In this document: positions 1 through 10,849 of the stretch, in pieces
Position numbering within the stretch: the stretch's first letter is position 1
How the letters are laid out: each line of letters begins with the position of its first letter
Source: Datisca glomerata
Lineage: Eukaryota; Streptophyta; Magnoliopsida; Cucurbitales; Datiscaceae
Reading direction: 5' to 3'
NCBI GenBank assembly: GCA_003255025.1
Contig: QANY01009128.1
Coordinates: 379,536-443,535 of the forward strand
Length of the DNA: 64,000 nt
Made by a program: the position numbers and the translations under genes
Notes under the pieces: model-generated
Database searches by the model: none
What the model was told of the DNA's origin: nothing
The model's input: only the letters and a program-made list of their open reading frames with translations

Positions 1-126
1 AGAATGCAAAAACTGACACCTTTTTGAAATGACTAGGTCTCTCCTCCTCCAAAACAACGTACCCAAAAGATACTGGTCAATCGATTACCAGCAACTTACC
101 TTATCAATCGACTACCCAATGTAAAA

Positions 127-1341
127 TTGCATCTGAAATGCCCTCTAAAAATTCCCAAGGGTAGGAAAATTAATCTTGATCACATACGAGTATTCGGATG
201 TACATGCTACGTACACATTCCAAGACTTGATAAATTGGACAAAACCTCAGTCAAAGCCCTATTTTTGGGGTATTCCGCTAAAAAAAAGGGGTATAAGTGC
301 TACGACCCAATAAACCATAAACTCTACATCTCGCGCGACGTACAATTTTTAGAACTAGAATCCTATTACCCAAAGGACTCCGACAATCATAACCACCACC
401 AAACGTTTCCGCTACCTAACAGTATTATTTCCTCCGATATCATAAGACAGGAACATGATACCACATCAACCGCGCCTGAGACAACTACCTCAGGGGGAGC
501 AACTGATGAGGCAGTTGTCACTGATGAAGCAGTAATCGTAAGAAGATCAACAAGGAAAACTCAACCCCCAACAAGATTAAAAGACTACGTGTCCCATCAG
601 GTTCTATACCCTATCCAAAATTTTCTATCTTATGATAATATCTCTAACATCCACAGGGCATACTTGGGAAAAATTGATGAAACAGTTGAGCCAAAGACCC
701 ATCAAGAAGCCCAACTCGACCCCAAATGGAGAAAGGCGATGAATGAAGAACTTCTAGCCTTGGAAAAGAATGAAACTTGGGACATAATCCCACTACCCAA
801 CGGGAAGAAACCCGTAGGATGTAAATGGGTCTACAAGACCAAATATAACAGCAACGACTCTATCGAAAGATATAAAGCCCAACTAGTTGCCAAAGGCTTT
901 ACTCAGACATATGGAGTGGATTACCCGGAGACGTTCGCTCCAGTGGCAAAAATGAACACAATCCGAGTGTTACTATCCGTTGCCACCAACTTCAACTGGG
1001 AACTATATCAAATGGATGTAAAGAACGCATTCCTCCAAGGAAATCTGGAAGAAGAAGTATATATGTCCCTACCTCCAGGACACGAGAAAGCAACGCACCC
1101 ATCTCTGGTATGTAGATTAAAGAAGGCTATCTACGGCCTGAAACAGTCACCAAGGGTATGGTATGGAAAATTAAGCCTGTCTCTTTTAAAAATTAACTTT
1201 GTCAAAAGAACGGCTGACTCATCTATGTTCGTCAAACACACGAACAACTCCACCACCATCGTTTTAGTCTACGTAGATGATATTATCATCACCAGAAATA
1301 ACCACAATGAAATATGGAATGTTCAAAAATTTCTAAAATGA
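127..1341 (+). pseudogene. copia pol fragment: integrase C-terminus plus reverse transcriptase
   Basis: The reading frame is already open at the left and has no real start here. The first ~100 residues carry the integrase C-terminal signature (VFGCTCYVHIP, then FLGYSAKKKGYKCYDP and SRDVQF), followed by a variable linker. Reverse transcriptase starts near residue 200 with the copia landmarks GCKWVYKTKY, YKAQLVAKGFTQ, MDVKNAFLQG and YGLKQSPRVWY. The catalytic motif YVDD is near residue 388. A TGA interrupts the frame in the RT thumb, and the homology continues directly after it (EFDIKDLGKLKYFLGIEIAH), so this is a nonsense mutation and not the natural end of the protein. Confidence 0.9.
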
Positions 1342-2284
1342 GAGTTTGATATTAAAGATCTAGGAAAACTGAAGTACTTCCTAGGGATAGAAATAGCTCA
1401 CTCGAAAAAGAGATTATTTCTATCTCAAAGAAAATATATCTTAGACTCGTTAAAAGAAACAGGTATGATAGGGGTAAAACCTGCTAGCACACCAATGAAA
1501 ACTAACATGAAAATAGGACTGAATGATAGCAAACCAATAATTGATATAGGCCAATATCAGAGACTAGTAGGAAAATAATTTATCTAACGGTTACAAGACC
1601 AGATATCACTTTTACAGTTAGTGTTATCAGTCAAATCACCAGGCAGCCGCAGAAAGGATACTCAGATACCTTAAAGGAACACCCGACCAAGGGATATGGA
1701 TGAAGAGAACCGGGGAAAACTCCGTAGTTGGATACACTGATGCTGACTGGGCAGGTAATTATGATAGAAAATCTACAACTGGCTTCTGTGTCTTTGTAGG
1801 TGGAAATCTAGTAACCTGGAAGAGCAAGAAACAAAATGTTGTAGTAAGGTCAAGTGCAGAGGCAAAATACAGAGCCATGGCTTCCACTGTTAGTGAAATC
1901 ACATGGATTAGACATTTCCTTCAAGACATGAAGGTCGAGATAAGAAAACCGATAAAGATGCACTGTGACAACCAAGCAGCACGTCATATTGCAATGAACC
2001 CCATTTTCCACGAGAGAACCAAACACATTGAAGTGAACTGTCACTTCATAAGAGAGAAGGTACAGTCGGGAGAAATCACCATTCCCTTTGTACGTAGTGA
2101 AGACCAGCTAGCCGACATCTTCACCAAAGCCCTTGACAAAAATAACCTCCAAAGAATACTTAACAAGTTAGGCTCGATCAACCTATACGAACCCAACTTG
2201 AGGGGGAGTGTTGAAGAAAGAGAAGTAAAAGCTGTAGCCTCAGAAGAAAATCTTCATCATAGGCAAAAGAGGGAAGCAGAATAG
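1342..2284 (+). pseudogene. copia pol fragment: RT thumb and RNase H
   Basis: This continues the pol gene after the stop at 1341. The RT thumb (KDLGKLKYFLGIEIA, later TRPDITFTVSVISQ) runs to about 1640. There a deletion removes part of the connection segment and shifts the frame. RNase H is then open from about 1700 to 2284: the first catalytic Asp is in GYTDADWAGN, followed by RKSTTGFCVFVGG, the Glu in SSAEAKYRAMA, and HCDNQAA. The tail PNLRGSVEE reads into the LTR, which is common in copia elements because the polypurine tract overlaps the end of pol. Confidence 0.88.
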
Positions 2285-2444
2285 AGACTTTCACCAAACA
2301 CAGTGAGTGTCTAATCATTTCTGGTAAAAAACGATTTCAGGTTTCAAGTAGGCATCCGTTGGAGATCATAGGCAACCGTTAGAATCATTTGTATATATAT
2401 CATTCCTCATTGTAAACAAGTAGAATTTCTTCTATAAGAAATCA
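2209..2444 (+). repeat. 3' LTR of the first copia element (short)
   Basis: It begins TGTTGAAG straight after a polypurine run and contains a TATA-like run gtatatatat (about 2390-2399), fitting an LTR promoter. The 5' LTR lies outside the window, so the end is estimated from a CA near 2444 and the start of unrelated reverse-strand gag coding. Confidence 0.6.
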
Positions 2445-2654
2445 GAACCAAAGAGGCTCATCATTTTCCTTTTAAGATCAGAACCAACAGGTTCATCATT
2501 TCTACATAGTGTCTCAGATAGTTTGGCTATAGTGTCTTCAAGTCGTTGGTTTTTTTCTGCTATACCAATTTCCATTCTCTGCATTCCATCTTGCACTCCT
2601 CCCAGCAGTACTTCTAATGCTCGATCCTTTCCTTGTTCGTTGACATCTTCCGTG
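2432..2654 (-). pseudogene. gag N-terminal fragment of a reverse-strand LTR retrotransposon
   Basis: Read on the reverse strand, a short coil-forming peptide follows the primer binding site: VNEQGKDRALEVLLGGVQD then a helix rich in charged residues (IAEKNQRLEDTIAKLSETL). Such a helix just after the primer site is typical of plant LTR-element gag leaders. The frame runs out close to the right edge of the first copia LTR, so only the first part of gag survives. Whether it was Ty3/gypsy or Ty1/copia cannot be decided from this piece. Confidence 0.5.
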
Positions 2655-2665
2655 CTCTGATACCA
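2654..2665 (-). other. retrotransposon primer binding site (initiator tRNA-Met type)
   Basis: The reverse strand reads TGGTATCAGAGC, the common plant retrotransposon primer site complementary to the 3' end of initiator tRNA-Met. One base upstream (2667 and rightward) a sequence ending in CA on that strand would be the end of a 5' LTR. I cannot find the other LTR end; candidate LTR sequence fades into AT-rich DNA by about 3060. Confidence 0.6.
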
Positions 2666-3059
2666 ATGACAAGTCCCGATAAGAGAAAATTGAACACACA
2701 AAGGTATTCTCTTAGGGTGAGAATCGAAACAACAATTCATGATAATATTTTCTCCGTTTTTTCCTCCTCTCTTCGGATTAATATACATCTATAATATATT
2801 AAACAGTGGAAGTCTGGAATCAACATTTTGGACAATTCCATCTTCATTTTTACTAATCTAAAATTATCCTTTAAAAGCATACTTGGTGTATTTTTATTTG
2901 CTCTCCAAATAAAGATGTGTCTAAATGTATCAATTGGAATATGACTTTTAGAATGTGAATTGAACAATGACTTTTGAAAAGTGACATTTGAAAATGTGAC
3001 TTTTGAAATGTAATAGAATGAGAAGTAGTTTTTGAAATGTAGTATTTATTCACGTAATA

Positions 3060-3642
3060 ACCATTGCATTCATGCGATTCTATAACGAGTTCATAGAATT
3101 ATCTTCGTTTAGTTTTTCTCACTGTCTTTGTATATTAAATATGTTTAAAAGAATAAATTAGACAAAAAATGATATATTTAAAAAGTGTCCATACAATAAG
3201 ATATGTTATATCTATTTTGTTATGATTATTATATTATTATTTTGATATTGATACTAATTAAAAATGATATACGTAATACACGTAACGTTGATCTAATCCT
3301 ACTAATGGAGTATTGGGACCGAATCTTTAGGAGACTCGAGTATCACCTTTGCACGATCAACTACAATACACAATGCAATAACTTGAAATCTGAAAATAAC
3401 TAAACATAGAAATAACTAGAATTCTGGAAATAGGACATAGTTTGACTAAATGTCTAAATAGATAGAACTAAACAAATACTAGCAAATAGGAAATGAAGGC
3501 TACTGGACTGGGCTTATGATATCAGTCCACTTGAGTTGGGTCGGGAAGTCCTTGAGGACCTTCTGGACCTAACAAAAAGAAATGAAGGATGAAGCTAAGC
3601 AAGTGATAGCCAACAAGATAGAGTAAATTGGGAATAAAAGAT
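3060..3642. other. AT-rich intergenic stretch
   Basis: No coding sequence, RNA gene or clear repeat is seen here; short open frames have no recognisable similarity. Confidence 0.5.
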
Positions 3643-4053
3643 AAGGGTGTGTAGCCGTATTGAAATATTTATCCCGTTTTGAGAAATCATTCTTAACTGA
3701 GCGGGATGAGATGATATTTTTACTCTTGACAGGATGGGACAGGACGGGACACGAGACAAAATTTTGTCCCGACTTGTCTCGTCCTGCCCCAATTTCTTTA
3801 TAAATAGCTCAATTTTTTTTTAAATTTGACCCTTAATTTTTTTAATTTTAAACCTGAATTTTTTTAATTTTTAACCTTTTAATATTTTAACTTTAAACTA
3901 ATTTTAATTTTTAATCTTTAAATTTTTTTACCCAAATACCCGTCCCGCACGGTTTTTGTCTTCAACACGGGACGAGACGAGATAAAAAAAATTTGTCTCG
4001 TCCCGATCGAGACGGGACAAAAGATCTCAAAACTCGTCTCGTGCACACTCCTA
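3643..4053. mobile_element. hAT-like MITE (AGGGTGTG...CACACTCCT ends)
   Basis: The ends read agggtgtgtag on the left and gtgcacactcct on the right, forming a terminal inverted repeat. Inside are GC-richer inverted motifs around gggacgagac / gtctcgtccc that can pair across the element. The end type matches three other elements in the window (23898, 41631, 63788). No clean 8-bp target duplication is visible. Confidence 0.6.
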
Positions 4054-4844
4054 ATAAAAAATATGCTGCGGTAGCTACACATTAACTTGTTTTCTCTTTC
4101 AAAATTAAGTTTTTCAATAATTCCTACGAGGGATGGATGGGTTATTAACAATTTAAGACTACTAGCTGGTGTACTCTCGTAACATACCCACAGGTTGATG
4201 TTTTCAAAGGTGGTTAAAATTAAAATTTAATTACTAGTACAAATCACACAAACCTAACATTTGATTTGAATGTTGAGGTTACAAAGAGAAACGCCCTCGC
4301 AATTTGAATGTTGGCAAAAGATCATATCCACGTGGTGCCCCTGATCACTATCCTTCTCTATGAAGCATTCTCTATTCTCATTTCCAACTTGCTACCACCA
4401 CCTTTACCTGATGGCTATGTCTATGCACCTTCTACATATAATCTTACTTCTCACTGTTTTTTAACATCCATCCATTTCAAAGTTAGATTAAACATAAACC
4501 TCATTCAAACTACAATCTATTACAACCAAACCCACCAACATGAATGCATGTCAGCTCTCAGGTCATGTGTCTGCCTGCTCTACTCGAGAGGCTTCAATTC
4601 AATCTTGCGATTTCCACTTTAAAAACTCAAAAACGTCCCATATGGCATATAAGCCACAGGCCCATAATGGGAGAAACGTGAATAGGAAGTGGCCCAACTT
4701 CTAGGCTTTGAAGTGTTCATGTCTTAGAGGGTGCTGCTCACTCACGATGTCACCTCGTGGCCACCATATTATTACTAACTTATAAAAGTGTAATTCTAAT
4801 TCAATCAATGGCTAGGATCCCAAGAAATAACTTTAACAGAATTT
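4054..4844. other. intergenic stretch, nothing recognised
   Basis: A 104-codon open frame at 4308-4622 lacks an ATG at its left end and shows no recognisable domain. I see no RNA gene or repeat. Confidence 0.4.
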
Positions 4845-5885
4845 GGGGGATTTTTTTTATAAAAGTACCGTTTAAAAAAATGAGTAAAATACAGTACTTT
4901 TGAAACTAATTCTAAAATTAAGGTACTTCTAGACAGCTCACGCGAAATCGTCCTTATTAAAAATGATATATCGTGGACTTTTAAAAATTATCTTTACAAA
5001 AAATGATTTCACGGTGGCCTCATTTAACCTCTCTCATGACACTGACTCTCATCTCTTTGTTAAACCATCAACTTCTACCATTTTCTTTTCTTCTCAAGGC
5101 ACAAAATGTATGTTAAAGAAGGAAAATTGTAATTGGGAGGTTGGCCTCTTTGCTTCACTTTTCCTTTCTCGGGTCTGTCTAAGAAATGCCCAAAAGCTCA
5201 ATTTTTTCTTCGTAAGGTTGCTGATTTAGGGTTCTAGAAGTTAACTAAAGTTCTTTAATCAAAATGGGTATCTGAGAAAAAGGCGAAAAAATTGGTGGGA
5301 TAGTAATTAGTGACGAATTTGAACTTTTTGGTAAAAACCCGTCCAATTTGTGTAAAGATCTTCGAAATACCAACTTTGGCTATCTTCACCACCATCTACA
5401 TCGTTTTGGCCACGGATCCAATGCCAAAAATCATTTTTTTGTTCTGAGCGGGTTTCGACTGCCACACAAACTTAATTCGTTCTGTTTTCTTTATTTTTAA
5501 TTCCTCAACTAAGTGTGTTTTTGACAATGAACTGGTCTTAGTTGCTTCTTGTGATGCATTGAGTGGGGCGAGTTTCAGAGAGAGATCAAAATACCTACTC
5601 AGTTGAGCTCTGGTTGTCATTGCTTTTTCTGTTAAAAAATCATCTTTTACAGAGATGATTTCAATTAAAAATGAAATAACTGAAATCTTCTTTCTAAGAG
5701 ACAATTTCAATTGAAAAGGAAATATTTATTTTTTTTTAAGAAATCATCTTTTGTAAAAAGGATTTTGACCAATGTGGAAATTGTCTTTTCACCGTGGCAA
5801 AAGTTAACCTAGTTTTGTAATATTTTCTAAAATTACTTTATTTTAGGAATTTCTTTAAAACAACAGTACAATTATAAAAAATCCC
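4845..5885. mobile_element. non-autonomous TIR element, about 1 kb
   Basis: The left end (gggggatttttttt, then aaagtaccgt and ttctaaaatta) pairs with the reverse complement of the right end (gggattttttat, then tgtactgtt). A second match lies further in: aaaaaatgatttcacggtgg near 5000 and the reverse complement of ccaccgtg-like sequence near 5790. The arms are imperfect and total about 80-130 bp. There is no transposase. The right end abuts the decayed MULE A transposase. Confidence 0.5.
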
Positions 5886-5928
5886 GGATTAGGGTTTCGT
5901 GAATAAAATGATAGCCCCCACTCGCCTA

Positions 5929-8408
5929 CTATATAATAGAAATTGTCGGATACCCAGTTTGATTAACCTCCTGGCTGATTACCCAATCTGCTTGATCCCC
6001 GAGAGGATGTATTATTTTCGCATACGCAACAATCAGAGCCTCATTTTTATAGAACGTCAAACACATACTATATGCGAAAATATTATGTTGCTGACATGCA
6101 GCCAACGCATGCATGCATGAAATTTGATCTTGATCAAATTCTCTGCACGTAAAAGTCCTAAGATGCAAGTTTACTATTGCTTCCCTACCCCCACCCGAAA
6201 CATGAAACTCGTGAATGTCAGAAGGAAACAATGATAGTGTACGTGATGCAAGATGCTTCTTATTAAGCTCAGCCTCAACCTAATCTGTCATCTGCGAGGT
6301 GATTTGATAGAAAGTTGTTCGTCGTCATAGAACCACCATTGTAACATGTCACGAATATGTTCTATAAGGCATCTGATGGGAAGCTTTCTAGCATCTTTCA
6401 AAACCCTATTCAAACATTCCGTGATGTTTGTAGTCATTTTATTGTATCGTCTTCCATCAAAACAGGAATGTGCCCATCTCTCAACTTCCCCCACCGACAC
6501 AAATTGTGAAATATCTGGAAATGCATATGTAAAATGAATCATCAGTCCATCAAATTCTAATTGACGGTATAACTATACTGTTTTAAAAAGTAATACGACT
6601 GCATCTTCCTTTTTATAAATTGATTTGATATTTTAGCTCATATGAAAGATGCAAGCTCCATGAAGTGCATTGAGAAAGACAACATGTACAACATTTAGTA
6701 TACTTGTATGCCTGTCGGATATAAATACTAAGTCTTACGGATCACCGATTAAATTGTGTTGTTTATGGAAGAACCATTCCCACGAATCATTATTTGCTGA
6801 ATCTTCAATTCCAAATGCAATGAGATGTACTTGATTGTTCCCATCCTTTGTTATTGCAACAAATAATACCCATTTGTATTTGGCTTTTAAGGCGGTTGCG
6901 TCAACAACAATGACAGGCTGTATACAGTTAAAAAATCCATGAACAGAGGGTCCAAGAGCCATGAAAAAATATTTAAAATGATCATGCTCATCGGTATCTA
7001 TGTGTGTTGTTGTCCCTAAAAAATAGTTAATATCGCTGTATTAAAATCGGCAGAGTACATAGTGGAAAATATGCGTACACGAGGTCCATGTAACCATGGT
7101 GTAGACTACACGATGGATACATGAGGTTCGTGTAGTACTCGTGTAGACATTACGATGACAGAATAAAAAATAAGTACTTGGATTTTTTTATTCTAACATG
7201 TGACAACATACCGACAACATCCTATAGTTATCTTCAAGAGACCCTCGAACTAATTTCAAGGTATATTCCCTAGCCCTCCATGCCTTATGGTAACCTATGT
7301 TGACACCGAAATCAAGCCGAACATCTTCAATTATGTCTTTTGGCCTATATATACGTCTGACACCTATGTATTTAGACCGTATAGAATGACCAATCAATGG
7401 ATATGTAGCCTGATGATGTTCATGTCTCAAAACTTCAAATGTGCATGTATGTGTATTGATGAACTTTGAAACTTTGAAGTATGCACAATTTTTCAATTTC
7501 ATGACCCGTAACCTCCATTGGCATGTTTTCGCAACACATGCAAGTACCAATATTGACAAGCTTGACTTGAAGATATGAAATTCAAAATTCCTTCGGATGG
7601 TCATCATACGAGAAACCTTAAGCAGCTCGGCTTTATCACTGTAAAAATCATCCATATTTATTGTGTCTGTTACGAGTTGATTCAAATCAACTCGTTGCTC
7701 ACTGAACTCAGGACGTTGTTCATTCAAATCAGGTTATGATGGTAATGGATAAGTGGTATCGGGTTCACCACCAGTATTCAAGTCTGGAATTGTTATATGG
7801 TTGTCTCCACCGATGGATTCATCATGGTTATCTCCACGATTTGCATCATCATACGCCCCTGATCAAAATCATCATCATCATCTCCATCAACATCAACATC
7901 CTCATTCTCGAAAACATTATATTGTCCTGACAAAAAACATCATCATCATGATAGTTCCTTTCAAAATGACCAAAACTCTCAAAGAAAGGAATGCTTTCAT
8001 GTAGAAGTTGTCGTGACATTTGTGTTTTAGGAACCCAACTTTGATAAAACCATGTAGTTTCAGGCACACGAGGTTGTTGTGACATTATGGTTTGAGGAGA
8101 TGAGCTTTGAGATGAAAAAAAATTTAGGCTTGGTACTTACAAATAGTGGGCTTCTAAGTGATTCTGGTCCATTCTCCTCAGCAGAGAATTGCAAATCTCT
8201 ATCCTTTAAAATTTTAGCAGGAGGGCAGGGGACATTCATACTTTGAGAGGTCTATTTGGAGTTCTTCATGCAATATATCCAATAGCTCATGATAAGTGCA
8301 GTTAGTAAATATCTCCAATAATTTGGTCTTCTCTTCACTAAAAGACCATGTTGTACCATTTGCCACCCAAATTTCATCATGGATTACAAAAATTTGAACT
8401 TCAGACAT
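5929..8408 (-). pseudogene. MULE transposase, MuDR type, decayed
   Basis: The coding pieces run right to left. 8408-8214 is an N-terminal domain starting MSEVQIFVIHDEIWV. 7727-7188 holds the region before the catalytic core (CQWRLRVMKLKNCAYF, then HMLE). About 7022-6735 is the MULE DDE core: the first catalytic Asp is in PVIVVDATALKAKY, and the block FGIEDSANNDSWEWFF follows. 6542-6288 is the C-terminal helix block (ECLNRVLKDARKLPI, then HIRDMLQWWF). 6231-5929 holds a SWIM zinc finger (CREFDQDQISCMHALAAC). Stops and frame changes separate the blocks, and 7025-7187 looks like an intron containing TACACGA motifs. No intact product is possible. Confidence 0.82.
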
Positions 8409-8469
8409 ATCTGTATATACATCAATGAAGGAAGTCAGTTCAAGAAGAATACATAATGAAATAGAATAT

Positions 8470-8960
8470 TACACGATGATCGTGTAGCCATCGTGTAGTC
8501 ATCGAGTAGTTATCGTGTAATCATCGTGTAGTGTACACGAGGTTTTCGCCGGCATCGTGTAGACCTTGTGTACTGTAATAAGCCCTACAAGATGATCGTG
8601 TGTTCCATCGTGTAGACTACACGAAGACTACACGATGATTATTTTGTTCCATCGTGTAGTGTACATGAGGGCTACACGAGGATCATGTAGTGTACACGAG
8701 GAATACACGATCATCATGTGATCATCCTGTACACTACACGATGATCGTGTACTCCTCAATTAGTGTAATAGATGTTACACGATGCTCGTGAACTGCTGAA
8801 GAAGTTCCTGATGTACTACACGATAATGGTGTAGTGTACACGAGGTCTATACAGGACTCATGTACCCTGCATGTAGTCTACACGATGACTACACGAGGCT
8901 CGTGTAGTACTCGACTAGACCTTGTTTTACACTACACCATCATCTTGTAGTGATCTTGTA
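8470..8960. repeat. palindromic TACACGA / TCGTGTA array
   Basis: About 22 exact TACACGA or TCGTGTA heptamers, in both orientations, lie within roughly 490 bp. Two are complete palindromes, TACACGATGATCGTGTA, at 8470-8486 and 8735-8751. Variants such as TACATGAG fill the gaps. The array lies between the MULE A terminal repeat and its transposase start. The same motif recurs in 7070-7160 and in the non-autonomous element at 33165-33780. Arrays of this kind in subterminal regions of other transposon families are transposase-binding sites; that role here is inferred. Confidence 0.85.
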
Positions 8961-9339
8961 TAATAAGTGAACTTCAAACAACGTTCCAGAAAGAAGAAAA
9001 TAAATAAATATTCCTAGAAAACTCATGAAAATGAAAAACACATGAAAGAAGGAAGAAGACAAGTAAATATTTTCAAAAAGAAGAAAATAAAACTTATACC
9101 TATTCCAGAGGGTGAACTAGCAATCATTTACTGTTGCAGGAAGAAAGAAGAAGACGAAGAGGAAAACAAAGAAGAAAATGAAGAAGAAGTAGGAAAAATG
9201 AAAAATGAAGAAGGAGAAATGACGTGGGTAGGGAGGTTTTGAGTGTTAAATAAGTAGATCATGATATTTGATTGGACAGTTTATAAGAAGGACAATGAGA
9301 AAAAAGTGAAAAAATGAAAGAAAAGTGGATCAAGAATCA

Positions 9340-9405
9340 GGATAAGTGAAAATTAGTGCAAATGTCAATTTTTATAAAATACTTGGTGTAAAGGTCTATT
9401 TTGGA
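9340..9405. repeat. terminal repeat of MULE A
   Basis: The reverse complement (tagacctttacacc, attttataaaaattgac, gcactaatttt) aligns with the left terminal repeat of the element at 32735-34369. This links the two elements as one family. Confidence 0.65.
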
Positions 9406-9424
9406 GTAGCCGGAGGCACATGTA

Positions 9425-10417
9425 GTGGGTGTGTGGGGAAAATCATTTAACTTTTTCTTGTTGGGTTGGGTTGGTTTTATTATTTTTCCCATTCCACCCA
9501 TTCCATATGTTTCCGTCTTTTTCCTTCCTCTCCTACTCTTCTCCTACTTGCTGTCCTCTTTTCATTTTTGCATCATTTTTCATTATTACTATTATATTTG
9601 CAGTTGCACTTACTCTTGGATCTTTTACTTGGATATATCTAATCATCTAAACCTCTATCTTCCTCATTTGGATTTCCTAAGTTTTAGTTGTTGCCTTTTC
9701 TTTTGTTTCAAAATTAACATGTCTGGTAGAACGTAATTGCAAGAAATAATTATTATTTTGAGATCATGATATTGTTTATGATTTATCCATTGATCGTGTC
9801 ATTGAATCGGGTTTCACAGTTTATATAGAATATGAAAGATAATGTTTATGCAGGCAGATTTACCATGGTGAGACTCTGTAAAGGTTTACTCTGGATTGAT
9901 GAATGAGGAATGTCTTGTGAGCTAGATCTGAGATTGTAATTTATGCAATTTAAGATTAAATACTATAAGGCTTAGTATAAGCGAGGATTATAGTTCTAAT
10001 TTCCACTATTCTAAATATGAAGACTCAATTTCCTTTATGACATAATTTCTTCAGAACATTACAGATCTTGTTAATTAATACTTGCAATAACACACGCGAA
10101 AAAGTGGTAATCTTTCCTCGACATAGCAAGCTATGAAATGGCAAGATACAGTTTTCTCGACCAACTTCTTTATAACAAACGGATGTAAATTCTTTTTCAA
10201 ACATTTTCAAAAATAAGGCAAACCAACTAAGATGAAGTAGCATCAGGTGAATAAGTGTGGAGCAGCTCTCTCTAACTAAACCTTAAAAATCCAACAACTC
10301 CCCCTTGAACCCAATTCGGTATAAATTTTGTCTTTACAGAGGATGTGGTATCTATGTCGTACACAGAAGGTAGCAATTAGAACAATCTCAAGAGAGAGTG
10401 ATCCAAATCAATCAGCA
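9425..10417. other. intergenic and upstream region of the 10418 gene
   Basis: Pyrimidine-rich AT-rich sequence with no domain-bearing frame. It presumably holds the promoter and 5' leader of the gene starting at 10418, but I cannot point to a convincing TATA box. Confidence 0.4.
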
Positions 10418-10849
10418 ATGGCAAGGATAGTTGGATACATTCAGTCAAAGGCGAGCACATCTAAAATGACGGGTATGGGTATGGCTGGTGCTAGTCTTCT
10501 ACTATGCGCATTTGCAATGGTAATGTGTGCATCCCATGTCAGAAAATGGAAGAGGCGTTGGAGTGGTTGCTTGGATTATGATGATTACTACTACGAGTAT
10601 AATGATCCAGTTATAGAGCTCCACAACCAAGCTACAACCATCACAACACAATCTCAATTTAATAATGGTGAAGAACAACAAGAACAGGTGTGTTCTACTT
10701 CTGTGTGGCAAAAGAATATACTGATGGGTGGAAAGTGTCAGTTACCTGACTTCTCTGGTGTAATTATATATGACGCTGATGGCAATGTTGTTGCCCCGGG
10801 CCCCAAGTCTAATCCCAAATCTCTTCCTCCTTTTCTCACCTCTACTTGA
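10418..10849 (+). CDS. plant-specific small membrane protein, 143 aa
   Basis: The open frame extends 30 codons upstream of the first ATG, but translation most likely starts at 10418 (MARIVGYIQS), the first in-frame ATG. Residues 19-38 form one hydrophobic segment (GMGMAGASLLLCAFAMVMC), followed by a basic stop-transfer run (RKWKRRW). An acidic, Tyr-rich stretch (DYDDYYYEYND) and a Gln/Thr-rich linker come next. The C-terminal part has the block WQKNILMGGKCQLPDFSG followed by a VIIYDADGN-like ending. From memory this motif recurs in uncharacterised plant proteins of similar size; function is unknown. The single-exon, intact frame and ordered composition argue for a real gene. It is divergent in direction from the neighbouring BTB gene. 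Confidence 0.75.
   Translation: MARIVGYIQSKASTSKMTGMGMAGASLLLCAFAMVMCASHVRKWKRRWSGCLDYDDYYYEYNDPVIELHNQATTITTQSQFNNGEEQQEQVCSTSVWQKNILMGGKCQLPDFSGVIIYDADGNVVAPGPKSNPKSLPPFLTST

Larger units (their letters stand above)
1..2444 (+). mobile_element. Ty1/copia retrotransposon, 3' part (left side cut by window)
   Basis: A forward-strand copia element enters from the left edge. In order it shows the integrase C-terminus, reverse transcriptase, RNase H, a purine tract (gaggggga, about 2200-2208) and a 3' LTR starting TGTTGAAG. The order integrase before RT before RNase H is diagnostic of Ty1/copia. The pol frame has a stop at 1341 and further breaks near 1575-1640, so this copy cannot make a full polyprotein. 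The right LTR end is approximate; I place it near 2444, before a reverse-strand gag relic. Confidence 0.9.
5890..9405 (-). mobile_element. Mutator-like transposon A (decayed, autonomous type)
   Basis: A reverse-strand MULE transposase (5929-8408) is followed upstream by a dense palindromic TACACGA array (8470-8960) and then a terminal repeat (9340-9405). That terminal repeat matches the terminal repeat of the non-autonomous element at 32735-34369 over about 70 bp (for example agacctttac, attttataaaaat). I could not find the matching terminal repeat on the left, where a different TIR element abuts, so the left boundary is approximate. Confidence 0.7.

Noticed and set aside
7736..8004. His-rich forward frames
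   Set aside because: They are antisense to the transposase region, from a repeated atcatcatc tract.
9042..9242. Lys/Glu-rich frame of 66 codons
   Set aside because: It is low-complexity purine-rich DNA in the subterminal part of MULE A, with no domain.
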